A DNA stretch of 64,000 nucleotides, taken from the NCBI GenBank assembly GCA_036744005.1, contig DAINOJ010000010.1, positions 10,635 through 74,634 of the forward strand. Reading direction: 5' to 3'. Origin of the DNA: CALCNS01 sp937897315 (GTDB lineage: Bacteria; Bacillota; JAAYKD01). A program made the translations under genes and the position numbers. Below the pieces are notes generated by a model. It was not told where the DNA came from and did no database searches. It was given only the letters and a program-made list of their open reading frames with translations. Positions 1 to 8,319 of the stretch are shown here, one piece after another (position 1 is the first letter of the stretch; the number at the start of each line of letters is the position of its first letter).

Positions 1-853
1 CATAATGATAATGACCTAACATACTCGGATTCACAAACGAGGTTCCGGCATACCCAGCTTCATGACCTAATATACGATCTAGCTCTACAGGATGACCTAC
101 AGATTCATGTATTTGCAACGTTAACTGGGTTGGGTCAATGATCAAATCGAAATAACCCGAAGGGCACTCTTCTGCAGTTAGTAACTCCATCGCTTCTAGA
201 GCCACTCTGGGTGCATGTTTCAAGAAATCCATTTCCCGTATAAACTCGTACCCGGCAGTAGCATAGTTCCCTCTGGCAGAGTTGGGGTAACTACGTGTTT
301 GCATGTCGCCTTTTGTCACCGCTACAGCATCGATTCCTCCACCGGACTCTACTAAAGTTTGCGTGATATAGGATCCATCGGTATCTGCAAAGATTTTCTT
401 CTCTTTTCTAAAACCCAACGCTCCATGAGTGCGAAAAATCTTTGGTGCAGCTTCCTGCATCGATTTCTCAGCATCGAAGAGCAACTGTATCTTGTCTTTT
501 TTGGATATGGTAAAGGGGTCTTCTTTCACGGGAGTTTCGTAATGATCAACAATAACCGGTTTAACTCCCAGACGAATCGGTGATTTCTGTACTTTTCTAC
601 TAGCCCTGGCTATATCGATGGCCAATAATGCAGTTTGCTTCAACATTGAGAAATCTTGAGATGAGGCAAATCCCATTGACCCATCCAGAAACACTCGAAT
701 CCCATAGCCATAGGTACTAGTAGTACTCAATGTTTGGACCGTCATATTCTCTGTGACAATACTCTCTTGAATGATCTCATTGACACGCACATCCGCATAA
801 TCAATGTTTTGCTCTCTAAGGAATTCTAGCAAATTCTTAATCTCTTCTTTCAA
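1..853 (-). CDS. TldD/PmbA-family metallopeptidase, C-terminal part cut by window edge
   Basis: This is the N-terminal ~284 residues of a TldD/PmbA-type protein; the gene runs off the left edge. Family members form zinc proteases that process small peptides or help degrade peptides and antitoxins. The visible part carries the family signature HESVGH followed by LDRILGHE near its end, matching the HExxxH zinc-binding region. The start is TTG at 853: a TGA lies in frame just upstream, no ATG fits the frame, and a G-rich ribosome-binding site (GAGGGGGG) precedes it. It is the last visible gene of the etfB-etfA-dehydrogenase operon, 26 bases after the amidohydrolase gene. The family call is secure; whether it is the TldD or PmbA partner is not, although the intact zinc motif favours TldD. 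Confidence 0.85.
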   Translation of the reverse strand, partial: MKEEIKNLLEFLREQNIDYADVRVNEIIQESIVTENMTVQTLSTTSTYGYGIRVFLDGSMGFASSQDFSMLKQTALLAIDIARASRKVQKSPIRLGVKPVIVDHYETPVKEDPFTISKKDKIQLLFDAEKSMQEAAPKIFRTHGALGFRKEKKIFADTDGSYITQTLVESGGGIDAVAVTKGDMQTRSYPNSARGNYATAGYEFIREMDFLKHAPRVALEAMELLTAEECPSGYFDLIIDPTQLTLQIHESVGHPVELDRILGHEAGYAGTSFVNPSMLGHYHY

Positions 854-879
854 CGCTTTCCCCCCTCATTCTTCCAATA

Positions 880-2175
880 CTATTTTCGTAGCTCGTCTAG
901 AATTCTAGACTTCGATGCTTTGACCTCAAACAGTACTTGTTCCATATCAATTGTTAAGTATTCACCGTTATTGTAGACGATTTGACCATCAATCATGGTC
1001 AGCACGACATCAGAACCCACAGATGAGTAAATTAGATGGTTTAGGATTTGATGCTCGGGTTGCCAATGCGGACCACTCATATCAACCACAATTAAGTCCG
1101 CGCGTTTCCCCACTGCAATGTTGCCACTATCGGTTCTTCTCTGTGCAGCAAATCCATTCCCTATCGCCAAATCCAGAACCTCCATCGGCTTTATCTCGGT
1201 TGGATCTCCTAATCGATTTTTTTGCAATAAGGAGAAGAATTTGATTTCTTCTAACATATTTAAATTGTTGTTGCTAGCAACACTATCGGTACCTATCGCA
1301 ACCCGAATCCCAGCTTTTCTCAATTTACCATAATCCAATACTCCACTGGCTAGTTTTAAATTACTTTTGGGGCAACTTGCTATAGTCACTTGGTGATTTG
1401 CCAAGATATCATAGTCCTCCCCTTCTAACCATACCCCATGTGCAGCGACAACCGGCACATCAAATACTCCAAGACGATTAAAATATTGGACTGGCGTCAA
1501 GCCTTTCCTGCGACTTTTGCACCCTTCCACTTCTTCTTTGGTCTCAGATAAATGTAAGTGAATACCGGTTTTTAAGTCCTTGGCTAAGTTTACGGCTCCC
1601 CATACTGCTTTTTCATCAGTAGTATATTCAGCATGGATGCCGATGTCGATACGTATTAAGTCATCTCCGCTACCATTGTAGTTCAGGAATGCTTTTTTAC
1701 TGTCGATGCACGCCGGACAACGAGTAAAGTCACCGCCAAAGGTACCGACTATTGTATGAGATAAACTGGCTTTCATACCCGCCGAAATAAACGCTGAGGT
1801 CATTTTCGGTATAAAATAATACATATCCGTGGTTGACACGATTCCAAATCGCATCATTTCAGCGATTCCAAGTAATGTTGCATGGTAAATATCTTCTTGT
1901 AATAGTCTGGCTTCAAATGGAAAAATACATTCATTCAACCACTTGGATAACACCATTCCTTCTCCATAACCTCGCATGAGAGTCATTGGGGTATGACTGT
2001 GGCTATTCACAAATCCTGGCATTAGCAGCTTTCCATATCCATCAAATACTTCTTCTTGTTGCTGTACCGGAGCATCCTTTCCAACATAAGTGATATTTCG
2101 GTTTTCAACTCTTACATAGCCGTTACTTTGAATGTTTCCGTATTCATCGAGATATGAAATATTTTTGAACAGCAC
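880..2175 (-). CDS. Amidohydrolase, MtaD/SsnA-like (5-methylthioadenosine/S-adenosylhomocysteine deaminase family)
   Basis: This 431-residue metal-dependent hydrolase belongs to the subtype that deaminates adenosine derivatives, chlorohydrolase-type substrates or guanine. The metal-binding GFVNSHSH motif lies near residue 55, followed by HLHLSET, AAHGVWL and GTDSVASNNN, the normal order of His and Asp ligands. The start is GTG at 2175, with a GGGGGG ribosome-binding site six bases upstream. It lies between a small membrane protein gene and tldD. Family members salvage 5'-deoxyadenosine, methylthioadenosine or S-adenosylhomocysteine; the substrate cannot be fixed from sequence, and the operon with ETF and a dehydrogenase gives no direct hint of nucleoside salvage. 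Confidence 0.8.
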   Translation of the reverse strand: MLFKNISYLDEYGNIQSNGYVRVENRNITYVGKDAPVQQQEEVFDGYGKLLMPGFVNSHSHTPMTLMRGYGEGMVLSKWLNECIFPFEARLLQEDIYHATLLGIAEMMRFGIVSTTDMYYFIPKMTSAFISAGMKASLSHTIVGTFGGDFTRCPACIDSKKAFLNYNGSGDDLIRIDIGIHAEYTTDEKAVWGAVNLAKDLKTGIHLHLSETKEEVEGCKSRRKGLTPVQYFNRLGVFDVPVVAAHGVWLEGEDYDILANHQVTIASCPKSNLKLASGVLDYGKLRKAGIRVAIGTDSVASNNNLNMLEEIKFFSLLQKNRLGDPTEIKPMEVLDLAIGNGFAAQRRTDSGNIAVGKRADLIVVDMSGPHWQPEHQILNHLIYSSVGSDVVLTMIDGQIVYNNGEYLTIDMEQVLFEVKASKSRILDELRK

Positions 2176-2224
2176 AGCAATCCCCCCTTACCTTATCGTT
2201 ACTAGTTTATTTTCACCATTTCTC

Positions 2225-2386
2225 TTATAACTTCCTTCTTGGCATAAACAACATTGCGGCAAACAAACTTCCAACCGCTAAATAGGCTCCTGCTATGACA
2301 TGGTCGCCACCGCTAAACCAAGTATATCCACCATAAATTAACAAGATGACCGCTGCAACAAGCATCATCACTCCGCCTTTGCTCAT
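2225..2386 (-). CDS. Small two-helix membrane protein
   Basis: This 53-residue protein has two hydrophobic stretches (about residues 6-22 and 29-47) separated by a short polar GGDH turn, and a basic RRKL C-terminus. No family is recognised. The start at 2386 is chosen over a longer reading from 2410 because AAGGAGGG lies six bases upstream. It lies 20 bases after the FAD-linked dehydrogenase gene and 49 bases before the amidohydrolase gene, so it is almost certainly co-transcribed. A membrane anchor or accessory role is possible but is inference. Confidence 0.6.
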   Translation of the reverse strand: MSKGGVMMLVAAVILLIYGGYTWFSGGDHVIAGAYLAVGSLFAAMLFMPRRKL

Positions 2387-2406
2387 CACATATCCCTCCT
2401 TCCTCA

Positions 2407-3813
2407 TCACTTTGCATCGAAAATTTTCCCGGGGTTCAAAATACCCTTAGGGTCAAAGACGTTCTTTATTCCGCTCATTAAGTCCAGAACATCTTGCCCC
2501 AGCATTCGTAATAGATATGGTTTTTTCTCAATCCCTATTCCATGTTCGCCAGAAACCTGCCCTCGTAACTCTGCTGCCTTTCTATACAAGGCATTCATCA
2601 CCTGGTTTTTTCTTTCAATCCACTCTTGTTCATCGATGTTCTTTCGTAATGCATACACGTGCAGGTTGCCATCTCCCGCATGGCCAAATCCACGAATCGG
2701 TAGATGGTAGAGCTGCTCCAATGTATGAGCATACGCCATAAACTCCGCGACTCGATTTCTGGGTACAACCACATCGCATTCATCAATTTCATTAGCAGAT
2801 GCTTTAATGGCTTCCAAAAAAGCTCCACGAGCGGTCCACAAACTGTCTTTTCGTTCTTTTGTATCGGCAAGAAAAACATCGGGGGCTCCGGTCTGTAAGC
2901 AAAGCTCGGCCACTTCCTCAAAAACCTTCATGAGTTCCTCCCGATTTTGGCCATCCAAGCTGACCAAAAGATAAGCATCGTATTGAGAGTCTGGAAAAGT
3001 TCGGCCCAAATACAACTCGGTATCCAGTAGGGTTTCTTTTTCAAGAAACTCAATCGCTACCGGCTGAAAACCTGAATGGAGTAGTTTGGGGACTGCTTCC
3101 ATCGCCTCATCGAGAGATACATAGGGAATCAAAAGGCTGATGTTTTCTTTGGGCAACGGGATTAGACGAAGTATCGCTTTCGTTATGACCGCTAGCGTTC
3201 CTTCAGAGCCAATAATCATATCTTTTAGGGCATAGCCCGATGAATTCTTCACTACTTTCCCAGATAAATCAAGTATTTTCCCAGTTGCTGTTACAATCTC
3301 CAATCCACGTACATACTCCCGGGTCACTCCATATTTTACAGCGCGCATCCCGCCCGCATTTGTGGATATGTTTCCTCCAATACTGGCTGTTTTCTCACCC
3401 GGATCAGGGGGGTAGAAAAAACCTCTTTCTTCAGCATACCTTGTCACATCCATGAGCAATACCCCCGACTCGACAGTCAAGGTAAGATTCTCCGTATCCA
3501 TCTCCAAAATTCGGTTCATTTTCTGCATATCTAAGACGATTCCACCAAATATTGGTACGGCTCCTCCTACCAATCCAGTCCCCTGTCCCCTTACAGTGAC
3601 CGGAAGGCTATGCTGACTTGCATAAGCCAAAATATGCGCTACCTCCTGAGATGTTATCGGCTGAATTACAACTTCAGGCATTGCTTTGATGGTGGATAAC
3701 TCGTCATGAGTGATATCCTCGGGAATGCTACTACCGCTAAAAAAACGTTGAGGAGTTACATAGGAGAGCAATTCACATAGATGACTATTATTTATAGAAT
3801 TAAATCTCTTCAT
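2407..3813 (-). CDS. FAD-linked 2-hydroxyacid dehydrogenase, GlcD/LctD family
   Basis: This 468-residue flavoprotein of the FAD-binding type 4 class oxidises 2-hydroxyacids such as lactate or glycolate. The N-terminal half has the FAD-binding pattern (RGQGTGLVGGAVP, then GEKTASIGGNISTNAGG and the YGVTREYV segment); the C-terminal half has GHAGDGNLH and the terminal SGEHGIG...NPGKIF signature. It follows etfB and etfA and overlaps etfA by 14 bases. That order (etfB, etfA, dehydrogenase) matches the electron-bifurcating lactate dehydrogenase of acetogens (LctBCD). I place the start at the second ATG (3813), seven bases after GGAGG; the ATG at 3819 is too close. Lactate is the likeliest substrate, but other 2-hydroxyacids from amino-acid fermentation are equally possible. 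Confidence 0.85.
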   Translation of the reverse strand: MKRFNSINNSHLCELLSYVTPQRFFSGSSIPEDITHDELSTIKAMPEVVIQPITSQEVAHILAYASQHSLPVTVRGQGTGLVGGAVPIFGGIVLDMQKMNRILEMDTENLTLTVESGVLLMDVTRYAEERGFFYPPDPGEKTASIGGNISTNAGGMRAVKYGVTREYVRGLEIVTATGKILDLSGKVVKNSSGYALKDMIIGSEGTLAVITKAILRLIPLPKENISLLIPYVSLDEAMEAVPKLLHSGFQPVAIEFLEKETLLDTELYLGRTFPDSQYDAYLLVSLDGQNREELMKVFEEVAELCLQTGAPDVFLADTKERKDSLWTARGAFLEAIKASANEIDECDVVVPRNRVAEFMAYAHTLEQLYHLPIRGFGHAGDGNLHVYALRKNIDEQEWIERKNQVMNALYRKAAELRGQVSGEHGIGIEKKPYLLRMLGQDVLDLMSGIKNVFDPKGILNPGKIFDAK

Positions 3814-4999
3814 GGTCATACCTCCCTAACTTCATCGTTAAACATTCTGTCAATAGTGGCACGATTTCATATAAATCTCCTACAATGCCTAAGTGCGCTT
3901 GGTTGAAGATCGGTGCATTTAGATCGGAGTTCACTGCGATGATGTATTCTGCTCCCGAGATACCGGCAGAAAACTGCACAGAGCCTGAAATACCCAATGT
4001 AATCAGCAATTTGGGTTGTATGCTCTTCCCAGACAACCCAATCTGAAAACGTGGCTCTCCCCAACCCGCTTCAACAAGCGGCCTGCTATACGCTACTACC
4101 GCAGATAGCTTTTCGGCCAAGTCAAAGATGACCTTACAATCCTCTTTGCTCTTAACTCCTCTTCCAATGGCAATAATCGTCTCAGCTTGACTAATATCGG
4201 AAGCAATCGGTTTGAGACGAGACTGAACCATCTTTATACCCGATGCTCGACTTGACTCATCGATGCATCTATAAACCAACTTAGGGTTCCCCTTCACCTC
4301 CGTGCATAAGGCCTTCATCACGTGAGGTCGGACCGTGGCCATTTGTGGAGTTCCCTTATGAGTCTTAATCTGAGCCATAATATTACCACCAAACGCAGGT
4401 CGTATTTGGATCAACTTGCGATCCTCCTTCATCTGCAACTCTGTACAATCCGCTGTCAGTCCGGTTCGACATGCGGTTGCGACTCGTGGTGCCAAAGAAC
4501 GTCCCAGCGGGGTTGCGCCGATGAGCAAAACGTTTGGTTTACAGTTTTGTATAAAATCCAATAATGCATTCTTATACGGTTCGATTCGATACTCGGAGTA
4601 GTCTGCATGGTCATAAATATAAACTTTCTGAACAGGTAGATTTCTAATTTCTGAATGCAAGAGATTTAGTTGACTCCCGATTACCACTGCCACTACTTCG
4701 TCATGGAGTGATTCGGCTAAAGAGAGTGCTTTGCCAATCAACTCGTAACCGACAGAGTGAAAAGCTCCGTTTTGCCACTCCAGAAAGACAGCGATGCTCC
4801 CTTTTCGTTCAACCGATGGATTGGATTCTTGCCAAAAAAAATACTCAGGAGCAAATTTCAAACACATCTTACACACACGACAGTTCTCGTTGATATAGTA
4901 ATACCCTTTTTCATCGATCTCAATTGCTTGAAAAGGACACATTTTCATATTATGTTCTGGTCTCTTGGGGGTTATTCTGACTACTCCAATACTAGCCAA
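3800..4999 (-). CDS. etfA: Electron transfer flavoprotein alpha subunit with N-terminal [4Fe-4S] domain
   Basis: EtfA binds FAD and passes electrons between its dehydrogenase and ferredoxin or NAD. Residues ~15-60 form a ferredoxin-like domain with exactly four cysteines (C21, then C40, C43, C46): half of an ordinary two-cluster ferredoxin, enough for one [4Fe-4S] cluster. The ETF alpha domain follows, with the FAD-binding C-terminal part GRGV, SRPLVEAGWGEPRFQ, GISGSVQFSAG and VNSDLNAPIF. An added ferredoxin domain is typical of bifurcating ETFs such as LctC and CarE. I prefer TTG at 4999 because AAAGGTGG lies about eight bases upstream; GTG codons at 5011 and 5008 sit on that site. It overlaps etfB by eight bases. 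Confidence 0.9.
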   Translation of the reverse strand: MASIGVVRITPKRPEHNMKMCPFQAIEIDEKGYYYINENCRVCKMCLKFAPEYFFWQESNPSVERKGSIAVFLEWQNGAFHSVGYELIGKALSLAESLHDEVVAVVIGSQLNLLHSEIRNLPVQKVYIYDHADYSEYRIEPYKNALLDFIQNCKPNVLLIGATPLGRSLAPRVATACRTGLTADCTELQMKEDRKLIQIRPAFGGNIMAQIKTHKGTPQMATVRPHVMKALCTEVKGNPKLVYRCIDESSRASGIKMVQSRLKPIASDISQAETIIAIGRGVKSKEDCKVIFDLAEKLSAVVAYSRPLVEAGWGEPRFQIGLSGKSIQPKLLITLGISGSVQFSAGISGAEYIIAVNSDLNAPIFNQAHLGIVGDLYEIVPLLTECLTMKLGRYDHEEI

Positions 5000-5804
5000 C
5001 AGAATCACCACCTTTGATCAAATGATGCTTCTCTAAGAAACTTAAAATCTCGGAACAACTATCCTTGGGATTGGTTTGCAACATCCTCTTTCCTTCTCTT
5101 TGAGGAGGAGGGAAAATCTTTTCTACCTGCGTAGCAGAACCCTCGGTGCCAAAATAAGTCTCCTCATTCTCAAAAGAAGTCAACTCTTTGGATCCCCAAA
5201 TCTGAAGTTTCTTCGCGGATGCTGCTTTTTTCAATAAATACGAGGGCAACCTGGGAACCGTTGAGTCCTTCTCAATGGTGAGTAAAGCAGGAAAAGAAAC
5301 CAGACAGGTTTGAATGAAATCTGCATAGTCTGCTTCTACCAGAAGCTCCCCATTTTCCATTCGTATCTTGCGGACCTGGGTGATATGTGGGATGTTAAGC
5401 CACTCGGCTATGGCCGGCCCTACTTGTGCGGTATCTCCATCTATGGTTTGTTTACCACATAGAATGAGGTGGACATCTCCTAAAAGGCAAATTCCTCTAG
5501 CTAGGGTATAAGAAGTAGCCAGCACATCCGCACCGGCAAACGCTTTATCAGTCAATAAAACACCTTCGTCAGCTCCCATGGACATCGCTTCCAGCAAAAT
5601 ATCTTTCGCTTGAGGCGGACCCATAGTCATCACGGAGACCCAACCTCCATATTGATCTTTTAAACGCAATCCCCACTCCAAAGAGAACAAATCATAAGGA
5701 TTCATTTTAGAGAGGATTCCCTCACGTTTCATGATACCCGTTTTGGGATCTACAACTACATTCTGTGTATCGGGTACTTGTTTCAAACAAACAAGAATTT
5801 TCAT
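4992..5804 (-). CDS. etfB: Electron transfer flavoprotein beta subunit
   Basis: This 270-residue EtfB is the partner of the downstream etfA product. The N-terminus MKILVCLKQVPDT, the mid-protein CGKQTIDGDTAQVGPAIAEWL segment that contacts AMP or the second FAD, and the length fit bifurcating ETF beta subunits. The ATG has an AGAGGTGG ribosome-binding site. It is the first gene of the operon: a 14-bp hairpin terminator at 5868-5898 separates it from the upstream reductase gene, and about 60 bases remain for a promoter, where I found no convincing -35/-10 pair. Confidence 0.92.
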   Translation of the reverse strand: MKILVCLKQVPDTQNVVVDPKTGIMKREGILSKMNPYDLFSLEWGLRLKDQYGGWVSVMTMGPPQAKDILLEAMSMGADEGVLLTDKAFAGADVLATSYTLARGICLLGDVHLILCGKQTIDGDTAQVGPAIAEWLNIPHITQVRKIRMENGELLVEADYADFIQTCLVSFPALLTIEKDSTVPRLPSYLLKKAASAKKLQIWGSKELTSFENEETYFGTEGSATQVEKIFPPPQREGKRMLQTNPKDSCSEILSFLEKHHLIKGGDSVG

Positions 5805-5867
5805 GCTTCCACCTCTAGTTGATTTTGCTTTGTCTGTTCGCTAATGATTTGGCAACTACCTGCAAAA

Positions 5868-5898
5868 GGGGCAGATGAATCTTCGATTCATCTGCCCC
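5868..5898 (-). terminator. Intrinsic terminator of the methionine sulfoxide reductase gene
   Basis: A perfect 14-bp stem (GGGGCAGATGAATC and its complement) closes on a three-base loop. Read on the minus strand it is followed by TTTT. It lies seven bases after the stop of the GAF-domain reductase gene and before etfB. Confidence 0.8.
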
Positions 5899-5904
5899 CT
5901 ACCT

Positions 5905-6399
5905 TTATTCCCAGTTGCAACCCTTCACTAAAACTCGGACTAGCTCTTCAAGGAATGCCTGGTCTTCTTCATCAAATCTGGAAAAATCAGGGCTATCTAT
6001 GTCGAGCACACCGTATACTCGCTCGTTATGAAGGAGTGGTATGACAATTTCAGAATTTGAAGCACTGTCACAAGCAATATGTCCTGGAAAAGCGTGTACA
6101 TCTTCCACTCTTTGGGTTTCTTTTGTGGAAGCAGCCGTGCCGCATACTCCTTTACCAAGCGGAATCCGTATGCACGCCGGTTTCCCATGGAAGGGGCCTA
6201 ATATTAATTGATTCTCCTCCGACAAATAGAAGCCAGCCCAATTGATATTTTGTAAACTATGATATAGCAATGATGCAGTATTTGCTATGTTTGCTATGAC
6301 ATGGCGCTCTCCCTCTATCAAAGCTTTGCACTGCTCTAACAAAAGTCCATATTGATCTGCTTTGCTCCCCGCTTGATTTGCTTTTAATTCGAAACTCAT
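5905..6399 (-). CDS. msrC: Free methionine-(R)-sulfoxide reductase (GAF domain)
   Basis: This 164-residue single GAF-domain protein matches the fRMsr family, which reduces free methionine-(R)-sulfoxide with thioredoxin and repairs oxidised amino acid. Family landmarks are NWAGFYL, GPFHGKPACIRIPLGKGVCG, which carries two of the redox cysteines, and HIACDSASNSEIVIPL, which carries the third and closes the binding pocket. The ATG is preceded by GGAGG. It has its own promoter (6432-6461) and terminator (5868-5898), so it is probably monocistronic, and it is divergent from the gamma-glutamyltransferase-like gene. Confidence 0.9.
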   Translation of the reverse strand: MSFELKANQAGSKADQYGLLLEQCKALIEGERHVIANIANTASLLYHSLQNINWAGFYLSEENQLILGPFHGKPACIRIPLGKGVCGTAASTKETQRVEDVHAFPGHIACDSASNSEIVIPLLHNERVYGVLDIDSPDFSRFDEEDQAFLEELVRVLVKGCNWE

Positions 6400-6431
6400 T
6401 TTTTATCCTCCACTTTTGCTAATTCTACTTT

Positions 6432-6461
6432 ATTATATCACGTCACTCCCCATGGAATCAA
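6432..6461 (-). promoter_or_regulatory. Sigma-A-type promoter for msrC
   Basis: On the minus strand a TTGATT -35 (6456-6461) is followed after 18 bases by a perfect TATAAT -10 (6432-6437), about 30 bases upstream of the msrC ATG. Confidence 0.65.
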
Positions 6462-6553
6462 TGATGCAAGTAGACAAGAATTTCTTCTGAGTGAAAAAGG
6501 TTTTTCTTAAAATTGAGTCGAAAAGACACAGAAATATGTTTGGAGGTGTCTAT

Positions 6554-8254
6554 ATGAATCCTCGTGATATCAATCTCTCTCACCCATCTTGGTTGCCGGG
6601 TTCTATTTCAAAGAAAACAGTGAGTGGTTTAAAGGCCGCGGTCAGCTCCGATAATGCTGTTGTCACCTATACATTGCTCGATATTCTGAAACGGGGTGGT
6701 AATGCAATTGATGCAGGAATCGCCGGTTGTTTGCTGCAAGGGGTTTTAGAACCTTACATGACAAATCACGCAGGCACCGTCACTGCTTTGTATTATGATG
6801 CAAAATCACAACAAATCTACCAATTAGACAGCACCTCAACTTATCCCACCGGCTTACCTTTACATCGACCCATGCCGCCAAGATCCGCCTCGGCTGGATG
6901 GGCTTCTACACCAATGGCATCATCCATCCCTGGCTTTGCTCCGGGAATAAAAGCATTGCATGAAAAGTTCGGCAGCATGGGTTGGCCAGAATTAACGGAA
7001 GAAGCCATTTGGTGGGCAGATCATGGAAATCACGTTTCTGAGTATGAGCGTGAAGCAACCATGGATATGCATGCTCTGTTTACCTATTATCCGGAAACTC
7101 GTGCCTACTTTAAGCCAAATGGCAGATTGGTTCAAATTGGTGAGAGGTTCCCCAAACCAGGTCTAGGTGATACTTTGCGGGGGATAGCGAAAGAAGGTCC
7201 GGATTATATGATTAAAGGCGCATGGGCTGAAGCTTATGTGAATAAGGCCAATGAGTTAGGATGGAAAATTACCTTAGAGCATATGACCGAAACACCCCCA
7301 CGTTGGGTTCAACCTTATCGTTTCCGCTTTCGAGATTACGAACTATGTTGCCTGGCATTGCCGCAGCAACAAGGCCAACAACAAGCATTGATTTTAGGTG
7401 TATTGCAGCATTTGAAAATTGACCAGTACGAACCTTATTCTGCAGAGCATTTGTATTACATGGCTCACGCTTTGAGGATTGGAAACTTTCATACGGGTTA
7501 TATGCAAGATACCCTTATTGCCAATCCGGATTACGATTTGTTCCGTGACTCGGATTATCATGCATACCTTGCTCGCCTAATAGAAAGCAATAAACCCAAG
7601 GTCGATTTAAGCGAGCACATGAAACTTTCGAGCAAGCCCGGAGCCAGAGGAAGCATTCCTGGAGCCACTTTTGCCAGCGACGATCGTCCAAAAGCCAGTT
7701 GCGGTAGTTGCGAAATCAGCATTGTTGACGAACAAGGGAATTGGCTGCAGATCATGAATACCATTCAGGGTAGCGGTATTCCTGGGGTTGTAGTTGGTGG
7801 TGTCCCCATGGGAGGTAGCTCAGCCGGCACCAATGGATTTGAAGGGATGCAAGTAAAATTGGTACAAGGAGCCAGAACACGCTTGATCATGGGACACACC
7901 ATGATTTTAAAAGGCCAAAAACCCATTCTCATGACAGGAAGTCCCGGCAATCCTTCCTTCTCACAAGCACAAATGCTAACCAATCTTCTGTTCTACAAAA
8001 TGGACCCTTTTACTGCCGGATTTATGCCAAGAATGTATGGTTTTATGGGAGATACCACAATTCTCATGGAAGACCGAGTGGCTCCTTCTGTGGTGGAGAA
8101 CCTGAGAAAAATGGGAAGCGATTTGCTTGTAACCGAACCCTGGGATTCTCATACAGGTTCTTTCCAAACTTGCTTTCTTGATGAGAATGGTTGTTTGGCT
8201 ACCACGGTGGATCCCCGCCGCTGCGGCGTAGCGGACGGGTTACCCATCGATTAA
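6554..8254 (+). CDS. Gamma-glutamyltransferase-like Ntn hydrolase with altered catalytic motif
   Basis: This 566-residue protein has the overall layout of gamma-glutamyltransferases, which self-cleave and remove gamma-glutamyl groups from peptides. The N-terminal part shows SDNAVVTYTLLDILKRGGNAIDA and the C-terminal part LMTGSPGNPSFSQ. The usual TTHxSVVD motif at the autocleavage site is replaced by SCEISIVD (Ser385, Cys386), so the aligned nucleophile is Ser rather than Thr, and the substrate-binding NNxMDDF segment is not recognisable. No signal peptide is visible, so the protein is probably cytoplasmic. The start at 6554 is set by GGAGGTG five bases upstream; a longer GTG reading from 6491 lacks a site. 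It may be a GGT relative acting on other amides, such as an acylase. Confidence 0.75.
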   Translation: MNPRDINLSHPSWLPGSISKKTVSGLKAAVSSDNAVVTYTLLDILKRGGNAIDAGIAGCLLQGVLEPYMTNHAGTVTALYYDAKSQQIYQLDSTSTYPTGLPLHRPMPPRSASAGWASTPMASSIPGFAPGIKALHEKFGSMGWPELTEEAIWWADHGNHVSEYEREATMDMHALFTYYPETRAYFKPNGRLVQIGERFPKPGLGDTLRGIAKEGPDYMIKGAWAEAYVNKANELGWKITLEHMTETPPRWVQPYRFRFRDYELCCLALPQQQGQQQALILGVLQHLKIDQYEPYSAEHLYYMAHALRIGNFHTGYMQDTLIANPDYDLFRDSDYHAYLARLIESNKPKVDLSEHMKLSSKPGARGSIPGATFASDDRPKASCGSCEISIVDEQGNWLQIMNTIQGSGIPGVVVGGVPMGGSSAGTNGFEGMQVKLVQGARTRLIMGHTMILKGQKPILMTGSPGNPSFSQAQMLTNLLFYKMDPFTAGFMPRMYGFMGDTTILMEDRVAPSVVENLRKMGSDLLVTEPWDSHTGSFQTCFLDENGCLATTVDPRRCGVADGLPID

Positions 8255-8271
8255 TCTATAGAAACAATAAC

Positions 8272-8305
8272 AAACAGGAACCAAATCTAGCTTTGGTTCC
8301 TGTTT
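8272..8305. terminator. Bidirectional intrinsic terminator
   Basis: A perfect 14-bp stem (AAACAGGAACCAAA and its complement) with a six-base loop lies between the convergent gamma-glutamyltransferase-like and nfo genes. The stem ends in A/T runs, so it can serve both strands. Confidence 0.8.
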
Positions 8306-8319
8306 TGTTCTGACTATAG

